A DNA stretch of 64,000 nucleotides from Methanofollis sp. W23. Its GTDB lineage: Archaea; Halobacteriota; Methanomicrobia; Methanomicrobiales; Methanofollaceae. The notes under the pieces are model-generated. The model was not told the origin of the DNA and did no database searches. It saw only the letters and a list, made by a program, of their open reading frames with translations. The stretch's first letter is position 1. Each line of letters begins with the position of its first letter. The stretch is taken from positions 2,190,140-2,254,139 of the forward strand of contig NZ_JAGGMN010000001.1 in the NCBI RefSeq assembly GCF_017875325.1, written 5' to 3'. The translations under genes were made by a program, and so were the position numbers. Positions 53,889 through 63,346 of this stretch are shown one piece after another.

Positions 53889-54827
53889 TCAGGCCTCCCG
53901 GATCGTCCTGCCGGTCACATGAAGAAAGACGTCTTCAAGGCTCGGTTGTCTGAGATTCACCGAGACGATCTCCAGTCTTTCGGCCGCCGCCATCGCCACG
54001 AGGGCCGCCACCCGCCGGTCCCCTTCTTCCACCACAATGGAGATGGTCTGGCCGGCGCCTCCCACCTGCCTGACCCAGGGCTCCTCGTGCAACCGATTTT
54101 TAAACCCCGCATCGTCCCCCTCGACCCCGAGGGTGATGAGGTCGCCGCCCAGCGAGGTCTTGAGCGCCTCAGGGGTATCGAGGACGCTGATCTTTCCGTG
54201 GTCGATGATGGCCACCCGGTCGCAGAGGTAGTCGGCCTCCTCCATATAGTGGGTGGTCAGGACCACCGTCACCCCCTCGTCGCGGTTGAGTGCCTCGACA
54301 TATTCCCAGATGCGGCGGCGGGTCTGTGCATCCAGGCCGAGGGTCGGTTCGTCGAGGAAGAGGACTTTCGGGCGCTGGATCAGGCCTCGGGCGATCTCGA
54401 GCCGGCGCTTCATTCCGCCAGAATACTCTGAGACCAGGTCGTCGGCCCGGTCGTCGAGTTCGACGAGCCCGAGCACCGCCGCGATCCGGTCCTCTCGCGC
54501 CTGCCGCGGGATCCCGTACATCATCGCGTGAAAGTCGAGGTTCTCCCTGGCGGTGAGGTTGGTGTCGAGGGCCGGTTCCTGGAAGACGACCCCGATCTGC
54601 TGGCGGACCCGGTCCCTTTCAGTGGCGATGTCGGCGCCGCCGACGGTGGCCCGCCCCCCGGTCGGCGAGAGGAGGGTGGTGAGCATGTTGATGGTCGTGG
54701 TCTTGCCCGCACCGTTCGGCCCGAGCAACCCGAAGATCTCGCCGTCCTCCACGGTAAACGAGATCCCGTCGACGGCGACAACCTCGTCGAAGGTTCTGGT
54801 GAGCCCTTCCACCTGGATCGTGGCCAT
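53889..54827 (-). CDS. ABC transporter ATP-binding protein (DrrA-like)
   Basis: 312 residues. Walker A GLLGPNGAGKTTTIN, Q-loop IGVVFQEPALD, signature YSGGMKRRLEIARG, Walker B KVLFLDEPTLGLD and switch His in LTTHYMEEADY. A C-terminal ~90-residue regulatory region follows, as in DrrA. Energises export with the adjacent permease; cargo may be a drug, lipid or antibiotic-like compound. The internal ATG before IQVEGLTRTFDEV was chosen over a longer frame. Confidence 0.93.
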   Translation of the reverse strand: MATIQVEGLTRTFDEVVAVDGISFTVEDGEIFGLLGPNGAGKTTTINMLTTLLSPTGGRATVGGADIATERDRVRQQIGVVFQEPALDTNLTARENLDFHAMMYGIPRQAREDRIAAVLGLVELDDRADDLVSEYSGGMKRRLEIARGLIQRPKVLFLDEPTLGLDAQTRRRIWEYVEALNRDEGVTVVLTTHYMEEADYLCDRVAIIDHGKISVLDTPEALKTSLGGDLITLGVEGDDAGFKNRLHEEPWVRQVGGAGQTISIVVEEGDRRVAALVAMAAAERLEIVSVNLRQPSLEDVFLHVTGRTIREA

Positions 54828-55601
54828 AAGATTACTTCTTCCCCCACCGGTCAAAGTATTTTTTGATGAGCGCGGCACGCACGGTGATGCCCCCCTCATC
54901 CCAGGGAGCAGATCTCAGAAATATATAGTGCCTGTACACTCTGAAGGGCCAATACGGACCTTCCAGGAAATGTTCAGATCATATCTCTGTCCGGGCAGTG
55001 CTACCTCCCTGACCCTCTGGATGAAGAGTGGGCCAGGAAGGCAGCGAGAAGCCATGAAGACGGGATGCGATCCTCCGCCAATCTTCATCAGCAGGAATCC
55101 CCTGGGGACGGCACGCTCCCCGGTGGAGAGGATAGGGTTCTGAATTTCAGGAAGGAAAGACTTCGGTTCAAGGCGAGGGTCGGGCCTCAGAAGCTGTGGG
55201 ATATGGTCTGTAGAAATCCTCCTCGTTCCCGGTCCCCCCTGCGCACCAAAAGGTCGAGGACGGCAGCACTCTCATCATAGCCGTCCATTCTCCCTTCCCG
55301 ACCCCACCGTCATCCCGGGGATCAGGGGGGCACTCGCCCGGTGGGGGCTATGGGAAGGCATGATGATCCGACGCCCCGCCGTCTCGCCCCGGGGGTGCAC
55401 CCCCCTGACCCCCCCCCACGACGAAGAGAAGCGGGAACGGCGAGTGAACACGATCCTCACCTGCTCTTCAGTCTTGAGAAAAAGAGAGACCACGTGACAA
55501 GAAATTTTCATCCCATATGCGTGAACCCGAAGGTTCATGCCAGATTCTACAGAGCCGAGTTTCGAAAAAGCCAAATATTATTTTCCCGTCCCTTATGCAT
55601 A
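54828..55601. repeat. Intergenic mosaic between ABC ATPase and HdeD-like genes
   Basis: About 770 bases without a supported gene. It contains MITE-like copy 7 and GC blocks (55315-55350, 55385-55415). Just before 55602 an AAATATTATT box could serve a leaderless transcript for the next gene. Confidence 0.55.
55204..55556. mobile_element. MITE-like element, copy 7 (353 bp)
   Basis: Left end TGGTCTGTAGAA, right end TTCTACAGAGCC (perfect). The right 50 bases are the reversed end module with GGTTCATGCCAGATTCTAC. GC-rich centre with no coding frame. Confidence 0.5.
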
Positions 55602-56168
55602 ATGGAAGAATTCGAGATGGAAGTTGTAGAGATCAACCCCAGAGAATGGGGGTCCTTTGTCATACGGGGAGTGGCCGCGGTCCTCTTTGGGGTGGCGGTC
55701 CTCTTCTGGACCGAGATCACCCTCGAACTCCTGATGATACTCTTCGGGCTCCTGGTGATCGTCTACGGCATCACACTTGCGGCCTACGGGTCTACGCGAC
55801 CGGTCGGGGAGACGAACACGACACTGACCCTGCTCATGGGCGTGCTCGTCGTCGCCCTGGGGGTCGTCGCCGTCGCGATGCCATACCTCGTGGCGGCCCT
55901 CATCGTGACGGTGATGGGTGCGCTCGCACTTGTCATCGGGGCCGCTGACCTCGGGCTCGCCATCTTCTCGATGAAAGGACACTCCCACCGGGGCCTCCTC
56001 GCACTCTCCGGAATCCTCTCGATCATCCTCGGCCTGTTCTTCCTGGTCTATCCCCTGCTTGGCGGGATGCTCCTGGTCGCCCTGTACCTCGGCGTCTTCG
56101 CCATCCTCTCAGGGGTGCTCTCGATCGCCGTCGGGATCGCCCTCAGGGGGGAGGCAAAAGAGACCTGA
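55602..56168 (+). CDS. HdeD-family (DUF308) membrane protein
   Basis: 188 residues with six membrane helices in three pairs, the HdeD pattern: VIRGVAAVLFGVAVLFW, MILFGLLVIVYGITLAAYG, and LGGMLLVALYLGVFAILSGV. HdeD is linked to acid or stress tolerance in bacteria; the archaeal role is unknown. A longer frame reaching into the upstream repeat was rejected. The ATG lies about 25 bases after an AT-rich TATA-like box, which suggests a leaderless message. Confidence 0.85.
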   Translation: MEEFEMEVVEINPREWGSFVIRGVAAVLFGVAVLFWTEITLELLMILFGLLVIVYGITLAAYGSTRPVGETNTTLTLLMGVLVVALGVVAVAMPYLVAALIVTVMGALALVIGAADLGLAIFSMKGHSHRGLLALSGILSIILGLFFLVYPLLGGMLLVALYLGVFAILSGVLSIAVGIALRGEAKET

Positions 56169-57163
56169 CACTCTTTTCTGGATCTCTGAACTCCTCCTGA
56201 CGGATCGCTCTGCCAGAGAACTACCCTCCAACAACTTCAGGTCATCTCATCTTTCTTCCAATCGCATTTCGAAGAACGAGAATATTCTCAAGACCTGGCC
56301 CTGTAGAACCCTTATCTATTCTCGGTGCACGCGCGATTCAACCGCCTCTCCCCGTCTTTTCGCCGGGGGCGAGTGCCGCCCAGACCTCCGGGATGAAGAG
56401 AGGCCCAAGAAGGCACACTCAATCGCCATGAAGAGCGTAATGCCGTTCACCCCTTTCTTCGCGCAGGGGACCGGGGGGGCCGGCCAAGCCCCCCGCCAAA
56501 GATAACTGTCCGGAGGATTTCTACAGAGCCCAAGATCTCTCCTTTCGCACCCCACAGAGGAGTGAGAGAGGAGGGCAGACCCCCGCGAAGAGAATTATCC
56601 AGAGGTGTCACCATGAAAAAGATCCTGAAGATCATCTCTCCAGGTTCCCCTAATGGTTTAAATCCACCAGATCCCTTCAAGAGCGATACAATGATTGCAG
56701 ATATATCTCCTGAATGATCAAACCTCTGCCTTCCCTACCTCATCATAGTTCCCAGGGGCGCTCACGGTCGCCCCCCGGCGCGAACATGGAGGAAAGCATA
56801 TCAATCTGATCCGCCCCCCTTCAATCACAGAATGTCCTCCTTCATCCTGGCGCCATGGGTGCGCCCCCTTGACCCCCACACAAAGGGGAGAGGCGGGGGC
56901 GGCCATTCGGGGATCGTCCCCGCGTGGTGTGATCCAGATACCCAGGAGTCCCACGACCAGGTTCATTGCGTATGAGTGAATCCAGAGTTCATGCCAGACT
57001 CTACAGTGCCATCATCCAGGGACTGTTCCCCTCTCCTGTCCATCGACGAAGGGGGCCACATCGCCCCCCGAGATCTCTTCACGGCCAGGGAAAGCATTTT
57101 ATTGCAATCTCTGGATAGAGGGGTACGGTTACAGGCCTTCTGCATGGCCTGAGCGGGGGGACA
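56169..57163. repeat. Intergenic mosaic between HdeD-like and GH57 genes
   Basis: About 1 kb, no supported gene. Contains MITE-like copy 8, the TCACCATGAAAAAGATCCTG module (56610-56635) and a reversed 50-base end module (56958-57007). A weak TATA (GCATTTTATTGC, 57094-57105) may serve the carbohydrate operon. Confidence 0.55.
56297..56530. mobile_element. MITE-like element, copy 8 (234 bp)
   Basis: Left end GGCCCTGTAGAA (one mismatch), right end TTCTACAGAGCC (perfect). Same module order as copy 1: GGGATGAAGAGAGG block, then GGGGGGGCCGGCCAAGCCCC hairpin, then AAAGATAACTGTCCGGAGGA. Length is close to copy 1 (225 bp), so these two represent a medium-size class. Confidence 0.58.
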
Positions 57164-58606
57164 ATGGCCAGGCTCTGTCTTGGTTTTGAGGTACACCAGC
57201 CGTTCCGTCTCAATCCTGAATTCAGACCTGAGATGGCGAAGGGACGGCGAGACCTGGAGAAGTATTACTTTGCTCCATCGAACCAGGAGAACCTCGGCCG
57301 CGTGGCCGAACGGTGTTACCTCCCGGCGACCGAGATCCTGCTCGACGCCCTGGACGACGGGTTGCGGTGCGCCCTCTCCTTTTCAGGGACGGTTCTCGAA
57401 CAACTCGAACGCTGGAGCCCTGACACCCTCGCCCTCTTCGCCGAGGCGGGACGTCACCCTCACACCGAGGTCCTGGCCCAGACTTATTATCATAGCCTGG
57501 TCGGGTTCTTTGAGGAGCCCACCGAATTTGTCGGGCAGGTGCAGATGCATGCCAGGCTGATGGAAGACCTCTTCGGGAAAAAACCTCGGGTGGCCGAGAA
57601 TACCGAGTTCGCCCTGAACAATACCCTTGCCGCCGCCGTCCGCGACCTCGGGTACCTGGCTGTGTACACCGAAGGGGCCGGGTGGGTGCTCGGGGAACAG
57701 AGCCCCAACGAACCCTACACCTGCCAGGGGCTCCAGGTCCTGATGCGCAACTGCCCGCTCTCAGACGATATCGGGTTTCGGTTCTCATGGGAGGCATGGG
57801 ATAAGTATCCGCTCGCTCCTGAGACCTATGCCTGGTGGGTCGCCGCCTCGCCAGGCACCTGCGCCCATGTCTTCCTCGACTACGAGACCTTCGGCGAGCA
57901 CCACCAGGCCGGGACCGGGATCTTCACCTTCCTCGAAGATCTCTACCCGGCCCTGGAGGACGCCGGGGTTGCCTGCCTCCTCCCCTCCGAGGCCGCGGCT
58001 CTCCCGTCCGCCGGCGACCTGGATCTCCCGTGGATGGTCTCCTGGGCCGACATGGAGAAGGACGGGTCGGCCTGGCTCGGCAACCCGCGGCAGAGGAGCG
58101 CGTTCTTCGCCCTCGAACAGGCCCAGGCACGGACACGGCGCCCTGACCTCTGGCGATACTTCGGGACGAGCGACCACTTCTATTATCTCTCCTCAAAAGA
58201 CGGGGCCTGCGGGGACGTGCACACCTATTTCTGTCCAGACGACCTGGACGGCCAGACCGGGGCCTACGAGGTCTACATGCGCGTGCTCTCGCACCTCGAC
58301 TCCCGCAGCCTCCCGCGTGGACGGCAGGCGCTCGCCTCGGTCCCGGCAGAGAAGGCCTTCCACTTCTTCTTTCCTGACGGAAGTTACACCGGACGATCGG
58401 CCCACAGCCTCCTTGAGTTCTGGCGCATCCTCCCTGAGATCCCTGAGGTGTCGGTCCTCTGGCACCTCCACCGCGGCGACTATGCCAGATGGCTGGAGGG
58501 CGTTTTTGGAGAGCGGCGCCTGGCACACGCCGTCGCCGCATGCCTCACGCCAGGAGAGGTCAGGGACACCGTAGAGCGGAGGTGGTCTGAACTATGCAGA
58601 GACTGA
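57164..58606 (+). CDS. Glycoside hydrolase family 57 (alpha-amylase/glucanotransferase type)
   Basis: 480 residues. GH57 motifs: LGFEVHQPF at the N-terminus (region 1), ALSFSGTVLEQL, TEVLAQTYYHSL, ENTEFALNN, and FLDYETFGEHH near residue 245. Acts on alpha-1,4-glucans such as glycogen as hydrolase, glucanotransferase or branching enzyme; not secreted, no signal peptide. First gene of an operon with a glycosyltransferase (13-base overlap), a kinase and a phosphatase, which points to intracellular glucan or oligosaccharide metabolism. Confidence 0.9.
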   Translation: MARLCLGFEVHQPFRLNPEFRPEMAKGRRDLEKYYFAPSNQENLGRVAERCYLPATEILLDALDDGLRCALSFSGTVLEQLERWSPDTLALFAEAGRHPHTEVLAQTYYHSLVGFFEEPTEFVGQVQMHARLMEDLFGKKPRVAENTEFALNNTLAAAVRDLGYLAVYTEGAGWVLGEQSPNEPYTCQGLQVLMRNCPLSDDIGFRFSWEAWDKYPLAPETYAWWVAASPGTCAHVFLDYETFGEHHQAGTGIFTFLEDLYPALEDAGVACLLPSEAAALPSAGDLDLPWMVSWADMEKDGSAWLGNPRQRSAFFALEQAQARTRRPDLWRYFGTSDHFYYLSSKDGACGDVHTYFCPDDLDGQTGAYEVYMRVLSHLDSRSLPRGRQALASVPAEKAFHFFFPDGSYTGRSAHSLLEFWRILPEIPEVSVLWHLHRGDYARWLEGVFGERRLAHAVAACLTPGEVRDTVERRWSELCRD

Positions 58607-59724
58607 AGATCGCCGTCTTCTGCTGGGAATCGCTCCACGGCCTCAGGGTCGGCGGACTCGCCCCCGCGGCGACCAATCTTGCCGAGGCCCTTGCCCGCGG
58701 CCATGAGGTCCATTTCTTTACCAGGGGGGAAGGGCCAGACAAGAAGAACGGGGTCATATATCACTACTGCGACCCGAAGGGTGCGAACATCGTTGAGTTC
58801 TGCCGTGACCTCTCGATGCGCTCTCTCCGCCTCTTCAAGAAGGCCGACTCCCCGCCCTTCGACCTCCTCCACTTCCATGACTGGCATTTCGTGGAAGCCC
58901 TCCATCGTCTCAAGAACCGCAAGACCGTCCTCTCCTTTCACTCCACCGAATATGGAAGAAACGGGAACAAGAAGGGAGGATGGTGGGAGTTTCGCGAGAT
59001 CTCAGGGAAGGAGTGGTATGGGGCCTATATTGCCGGACGGGTGGTCACGGTCTCAGAGACCCTGCGGCGCGAGGTGATGGACCTGTACCATGTGCCCCAC
59101 TGGAAGGTGGACGTGGTCAGGAACGGGATCGACCCCGAGCACTATGGCCGCGGGGTCGACCGGGGCGAGGTGAAGCAGGAGTACGGGATCCATCCCTATG
59201 CCCCTCTGGTCTTCTTCGGCGGGCGTCTGGTCTACCAGAAGGGGCCTGACCTCCTTGTCAAGGCGATCCCTTCGGTCCTGAAGAATCGGTGGGACACGCA
59301 GTTCGTCTTTGCCGGGGAAGGCGACATGCGCCACTGGCTCGACCGCCGCCTCAGGGACGCCCCGGCGCAGGTCCTCGGCTACGTGGAGGAACCTGAATTT
59401 GTCAGGCTCCTCAATGCCGCGGATATCGTCGCCATCCCAAGCAGAAACGAACCCTTCGGGCTGATCCTCACCGAGGCATGGAGTGCCGAACGGTGTGTCG
59501 TCGCCTCAGATGTCGGCGGGCTTTCCGAGAATATCGAGCACTTCGTGGACGGGGTGAAGGTGCCGGTCTCGTCGCGGGGGGTCGCCGACGGGATCAATGC
59601 CGTGATCGGCGACCATGACCTCTGCACCACGCTTGGACGGCGGGGGCGGGAGAAGGTGGAGCGGGAGTTCAGGTGGGACGCCGTGGCCGGGAAGATGCTT
59701 GAGGTCTACCAGAAGGTGCTCTGA
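58594..59724 (+). CDS. Glycosyltransferase family 4 protein (glycogen-synthase-like)
   Basis: 376 residues, GT-B fold. N-terminal donor-independent half has VGGLAPAATNLAEALARGHE; linker LLHFHDWHF; C-terminal nucleotide-sugar half has VFFGGRLVYQKGPDLLVKAI and the E-x7-E motif in SRNEPFGLILTEAWSAE. Likely transfers glucose from a nucleotide sugar. Overlaps the GH57 gene and is followed with no gap by the kinase gene. Confidence 0.92.
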   Translation: MQRLKIAVFCWESLHGLRVGGLAPAATNLAEALARGHEVHFFTRGEGPDKKNGVIYHYCDPKGANIVEFCRDLSMRSLRLFKKADSPPFDLLHFHDWHFVEALHRLKNRKTVLSFHSTEYGRNGNKKGGWWEFREISGKEWYGAYIAGRVVTVSETLRREVMDLYHVPHWKVDVVRNGIDPEHYGRGVDRGEVKQEYGIHPYAPLVFFGGRLVYQKGPDLLVKAIPSVLKNRWDTQFVFAGEGDMRHWLDRRLRDAPAQVLGYVEEPEFVRLLNAADIVAIPSRNEPFGLILTEAWSAERCVVASDVGGLSENIEHFVDGVKVPVSSRGVADGINAVIGDHDLCTTLGRRGREKVEREFRWDAVAGKMLEVYQKVL

Positions 59725-60675
59725 ATGGAAGGGAGGCACGGGACGAGAAAAATAATATCGCCAGGTGATCCCTTCAGGGACTGGGTGGTCTCCCTCTTCG
59801 ACGGCCAGGTCCGCGACCCCGCCTGTTGCCTGACGGTCTCGCAGATCAGGCCGGCGTCGCACATGGTCTGTCGGTGCACCTCTGATGGAGGGGATCTGGA
59901 CGTCGTCGTCAAGTTCTTCGCCGAACCGACCGGGAAAATTCGCGAGTACGACCCAGAACGGGCGATGAAAAGGGAGTACCGTATGCTCAAAAAAGCGCAG
60001 AAGGCCGGGGTGCCGGTCGCGCAACCGCTCGCGGTGAACAGGACCTTCAAGTGCGCCCTGGTCACCGCCTATGTCCCAGGCACCCCTCTCGGAGTCCATA
60101 TCACAGACTGCTCGTCCCTCTACTCCAGGCTCTCGGCAGTGGCCGGAGTGATGCGACTCCTCCATGCCAGGAGATCGTCGTCATATGAGAAGGCGAGAGA
60201 GTTCTCGACCTTTCACGACGTCCTCGACCAGGTCGAACTCTCCCAACGGAAGCGGGGGCGTTTCAACGACCTGCTCGGGGCATGGTGGCACTCGGGAGAC
60301 CTCGACCGGCGCCGCGGATGCATGATCCACCGCGACGCCACCCCGGCAAATTATCTTTTCCAGGGCGAGCAGGTGACGGCCATCGACTTCGAGAGTGCCT
60401 GGACGCGTGCCCATCCGGTCCACGACCTCGGGGTGTTCTGCGCCGAGATGAAATCTCTCTTCAGGGAACAGTATGGCGACCCCAGTGCCGCCGAGCCATA
60501 TATCGGTCATCTTCTCAGGGAGTACGCTGGTTCGTCGGCCGAGTTCGAGGGAGTCGTTGCGGCGCTCCCGTTCTTCATGGCCCTTGGCTACCTGCGGACT
60601 GCCAGGCTGGACCTCGGCGAGAAGGACCAGCGCTGGCTGATCAAGGAGGCTGAACGATGTTTGAGACGCCCGTAG
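59725..60675 (+). CDS. Aminoglycoside-phosphotransferase (APH)-fold kinase
   Basis: 316 residues. Kinase N-lobe VVVKFFAEPTGKIREYDPERA with the ATP-binding Lys, YRMLKKAQKAGVPVAQPLAV, hinge ALVTAYVPGTPLG, catalytic loop MIHRDATPANYLF near residue 203, and the metal-binding VTAIDFESAW. APH-fold kinases phosphorylate small molecules, including sugars (maltokinase) and choline, or occasionally proteins. Position in a glucan operon favours a sugar substrate; this is inference. Its end overlaps the HAD gene by 19 bases. Confidence 0.85.
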   Translation: MEGRHGTRKIISPGDPFRDWVVSLFDGQVRDPACCLTVSQIRPASHMVCRCTSDGGDLDVVVKFFAEPTGKIREYDPERAMKREYRMLKKAQKAGVPVAQPLAVNRTFKCALVTAYVPGTPLGVHITDCSSLYSRLSAVAGVMRLLHARRSSSYEKAREFSTFHDVLDQVELSQRKRGRFNDLLGAWWHSGDLDRRRGCMIHRDATPANYLFQGEQVTAIDFESAWTRAHPVHDLGVFCAEMKSLFREQYGDPSAAEPYIGHLLREYAGSSAEFEGVVAALPFFMALGYLRTARLDLGEKDQRWLIKEAERCLRRP

Positions 60676-61328
60676 ACCTTGAAAGAGTCGAAGGGGTACT
60701 CTTCGACTGTTATGATACCCTGCTCGATGTCAGCACCGATGAGCGGAGCCTTGACCCGTACCGCCATCTCAGCGCCTGGGCGGCGTACCAGGGGGTGCGC
60801 ATCACCCCTGAGACACTGCGCAAGGAATACCGGCGGCGGGTGGCGGAGGCGATGGAGGCGGTCGACGAGGAGTATCCTGACGTGAGGGTGGAGGAGGTCT
60901 TTGCCGGGATCTGCCAGGACTATGCGATCTGGCCGGTCGAATTCGCCGACCTCGGCGTCCACTTTGCCAGGTCATTCAGGGCGGCGACTGCCAGAAAGAT
61001 CTGTGCTTTCCCGAGGACCCGTCACCTCCTCTCGGCCTTCGACGGCTATCGTCTGGGCGTCGTCTCCAATGGGCAGCGAGTCTTCTCTGAGATCGAACTG
61101 CGGATGTTTGGGCTCTATCCGTTCTTCGATGCCGTCGTCTTCTCCTCAGATATCAGGTGCAAGAAACCGGACAGACGGATCTTCTATGTCGCCCTGGACC
61201 GGCTCGGGATCAAGCCGCACGAGGCGCTCTTTATCGGCGACTCGGAGAAAAATGATATTTTCCCGTCACGAGAACTCGGGATGCAAGCCCTTCATATCAA
61301 AGAGGCCTGGGCACTCTTTGCGGTGTGA
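60657..61328 (+). CDS. HAD-superfamily hydrolase (phosphatase)
   Basis: 223 residues, HAD subfamily I with helical cap. Motif I FDCYDTLLDV (nucleophile Asp), motif II VVSNGQ, motif III Lys in RCKKPDRRIFYVAL, motif IV LFIGDSEKNDIF. Dephosphorylates a small phospho-compound. As last gene of the GH57/GT4/kinase operon it may undo or finish a sugar-phosphate step. Confidence 0.9.
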   Translation: MFETPVDLERVEGVLFDCYDTLLDVSTDERSLDPYRHLSAWAAYQGVRITPETLRKEYRRRVAEAMEAVDEEYPDVRVEEVFAGICQDYAIWPVEFADLGVHFARSFRAATARKICAFPRTRHLLSAFDGYRLGVVSNGQRVFSEIELRMFGLYPFFDAVVFSSDIRCKKPDRRIFYVALDRLGIKPHEALFIGDSEKNDIFPSRELGMQALHIKEAWALFAV

Positions 61329-62638
61329 AGATCTCCTGGATCTGGAGAAATCCTCATAGATCTGTCGGAGTACCCTTCTGATCACGGGCTTCCCCCGTCG
61401 ACCGCGCTGGGGGGTGCACCCCCGGACCACCGCCATACGAGAGAGCCGAAGATGGCAAATCTCTCTTCAAGTCTATCGGTCCTGCTTTCCCCGCACAACC
61501 GTGATCCCGGGGGCCCGGGCGGCACTCGCCCCCGGCACAAGGGCGTGGGAAGGCACGGCGATCTGAATGGCTCCCCCTCATCGGAGAGGCATTCCCTCAC
61601 ACTCGCACCTGGAAACAGCACGCCCTATAGACCATACGATGATTTTTTCCGATATGCGTGCTGGATTCACCCCTGGTTTCCATCTTCGCACCACCTTCGC
61701 ACCATGGCGGTGGAAAGATCAGATGAGACAGAATGGCGATCGATCTGGATTTCACACATGATAGAGCAGTACACGCGTGTATATACTGATCTTTGCACCG
61801 GAATGGAAGAACACAGAGCATGACCGATGAAGACATGGCTGTGTTTCCTGTTGTGGTGCAAACGATTTTCTATTCCTGCATGCCTGAGGTGAATTCTAAA
61901 AAGAACGACCTCAAGGGGGCTGATCGGTTTCCCCCTCCCAGGTGCGAAGTACCAGGGCCCATGCAAAAATGAAAGACCGGGGGAAGGGGGGCCTGAGACG
62001 AACTCTGATCTCTGTAGAATCCCCCATGAAGTGAACGCCCGCCTCAAAGATATAGGATGAAAGCGAGTGGAGGTCTCCTGGTCGTGCACTGATCCATGCT
62101 GAGGGCGGCCATTCTGATCGGCATGCCTTCTCACATCATCCTGCCAGGGGCGAGTGCCGCCTGATCCCCGGGATGAAGAGGGGGCCGCAAAGCAGAACAA
62201 GCAACTGTGACGAGAGTGCTGCCGTCCACGGCCTATCATGTCGCGGGGGCCCAGGAGGCGGCCAGCCCCCCGGCACGAGATAGGGGAGAAGATCCGACAA
62301 TTGAGGGTGGCCGACCACTCCGAGGAAATTTCTTTCCCTCGCGTATCAGCCTCAATAGGATTTGATAAATTCAGGCCCTGTAGAAAATCTCACCCTTTAA
62401 AGGTGCAGGCGTGATACTCCCGCCTTCCCTCATGAATCGCGCCGGGGGCGCTGCCCCCGGACCCCCGGGATGAAGAATGGGCCGGGAAGACACATCCGAA
62501 ATCCCTGAAGAGGGAGTGCCGCCCTCGTCATGGTCCCTGGGGGGCCAGGGAGTCATGTTCACACCAGGGACCGATGAGGGTTTACTATGAGCATATCCCA
62601 CACATTTCCTTGGCACGATCAATCATCAGAGAGAACAT
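61329..62638. repeat. Intergenic mosaic between HAD and DUF1614 genes
   Basis: About 1.3 kb without a supported gene. Includes GC blocks (61400-61425, 61505-61540), a block at 62103-62131 differing at only two or so positions from the 29-base block at 28984, a divergent end module (62010-62060), a half MITE-like element, and a perfect hairpin (CCGGGGGC/GCCCCCGG, 62442-62460). Confidence 0.55.
62374..62530. mobile_element. MITE-like element, half copy 9
   Basis: Starts GGCCCTGTAGAA and follows the left 140 bases of copy 2 at 25007 in order (TCACCCTTTA, GGTGCA, CCTTCCCTCATGAATC, GGGATGAAGA, CCCTGAAG). No right terminal repeat is recognised. Confidence 0.45.
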
Positions 62639-63346
62639 TCATTCCCGACGCACCGTCCCGGCATCCTTCTGTGACCGCCTGATCCGGCGGGTGGCCAGAG
62701 TGGCCAGGAAGACCGCGAGGATCCCGGTGAGAAAAATCCCGTCAAAGACTCCGGCACCGCCGATGGAAAGCATCGCAGTTTCACCACCAGCGATCGTCTC
62801 GATCGTCCCTGGCGTTGCAAGGTTGAGGAAGTCGGCCCCGATGAGGGTGCCCACCGTCCCACCGATATAGGCGGCACCCGCCGCAGAAGGGCCCGCCCAG
62901 GTAAAGAGGATCCCTGCGGCCGCCCCCACAAGCGGGGCGACATAGAATGGCATCAGGATCCCCTGGCCCTCGACCGGGAAGGAGAAGAGGTACGAGGCCA
63001 CGCTCACCACCGCCACCGAGAGGACGGCCGGCATGAGGTTCATCCTCCGCTTGACCAGGATCTCGGCAGAGAGCACGACCGGGATAAGACATCCCCCGAC
63101 ATTCACCGCAAGGGTCACCCCGTCTATCGTCGCCAGCGGGATATCGATGAAACTCCCGATAAGGGCGCCGAAGGTCATAAAGAACGCGTGGGAGATCTTA
63201 ATGCCCGCGAGTTCGAAGGCCTCCTCGCTGACGAGGATGAAGAGGTAGAGGAGGAGGACCGGCACCATGACCACCGCGAGGAGCATGATCTCGTCTGCCG
63301 AGAGTATCGGGATGAGGGCGACGCCCGGAACCCTGCTCAGGATCAT
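62639..63346 (-). CDS. DUF1614 family integral membrane protein (paralogue)
   Basis: 235 residues, about six or seven membrane helices. Shares with the first copy the block IGGTVGTLIGADFLNLATPG and SIGGAGVFDGIFLTGILAVF. Start ATG chosen for the GGAG site six bases upstream (a GTG sits directly before it). Stands alone between two repeat-filled gaps. Function of the family is unknown; the two copies differ in their N-terminal halves. Confidence 0.85.
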   Translation of the reverse strand: MILSRVPGVALIPILSADEIMLLAVVMVPVLLLYLFILVSEEAFELAGIKISHAFFMTFGALIGSFIDIPLATIDGVTLAVNVGGCLIPVVLSAEILVKRRMNLMPAVLSVAVVSVASYLFSFPVEGQGILMPFYVAPLVGAAAGILFTWAGPSAAGAAYIGGTVGTLIGADFLNLATPGTIETIAGGETAMLSIGGAGVFDGIFLTGILAVFLATLATRRIRRSQKDAGTVRRE

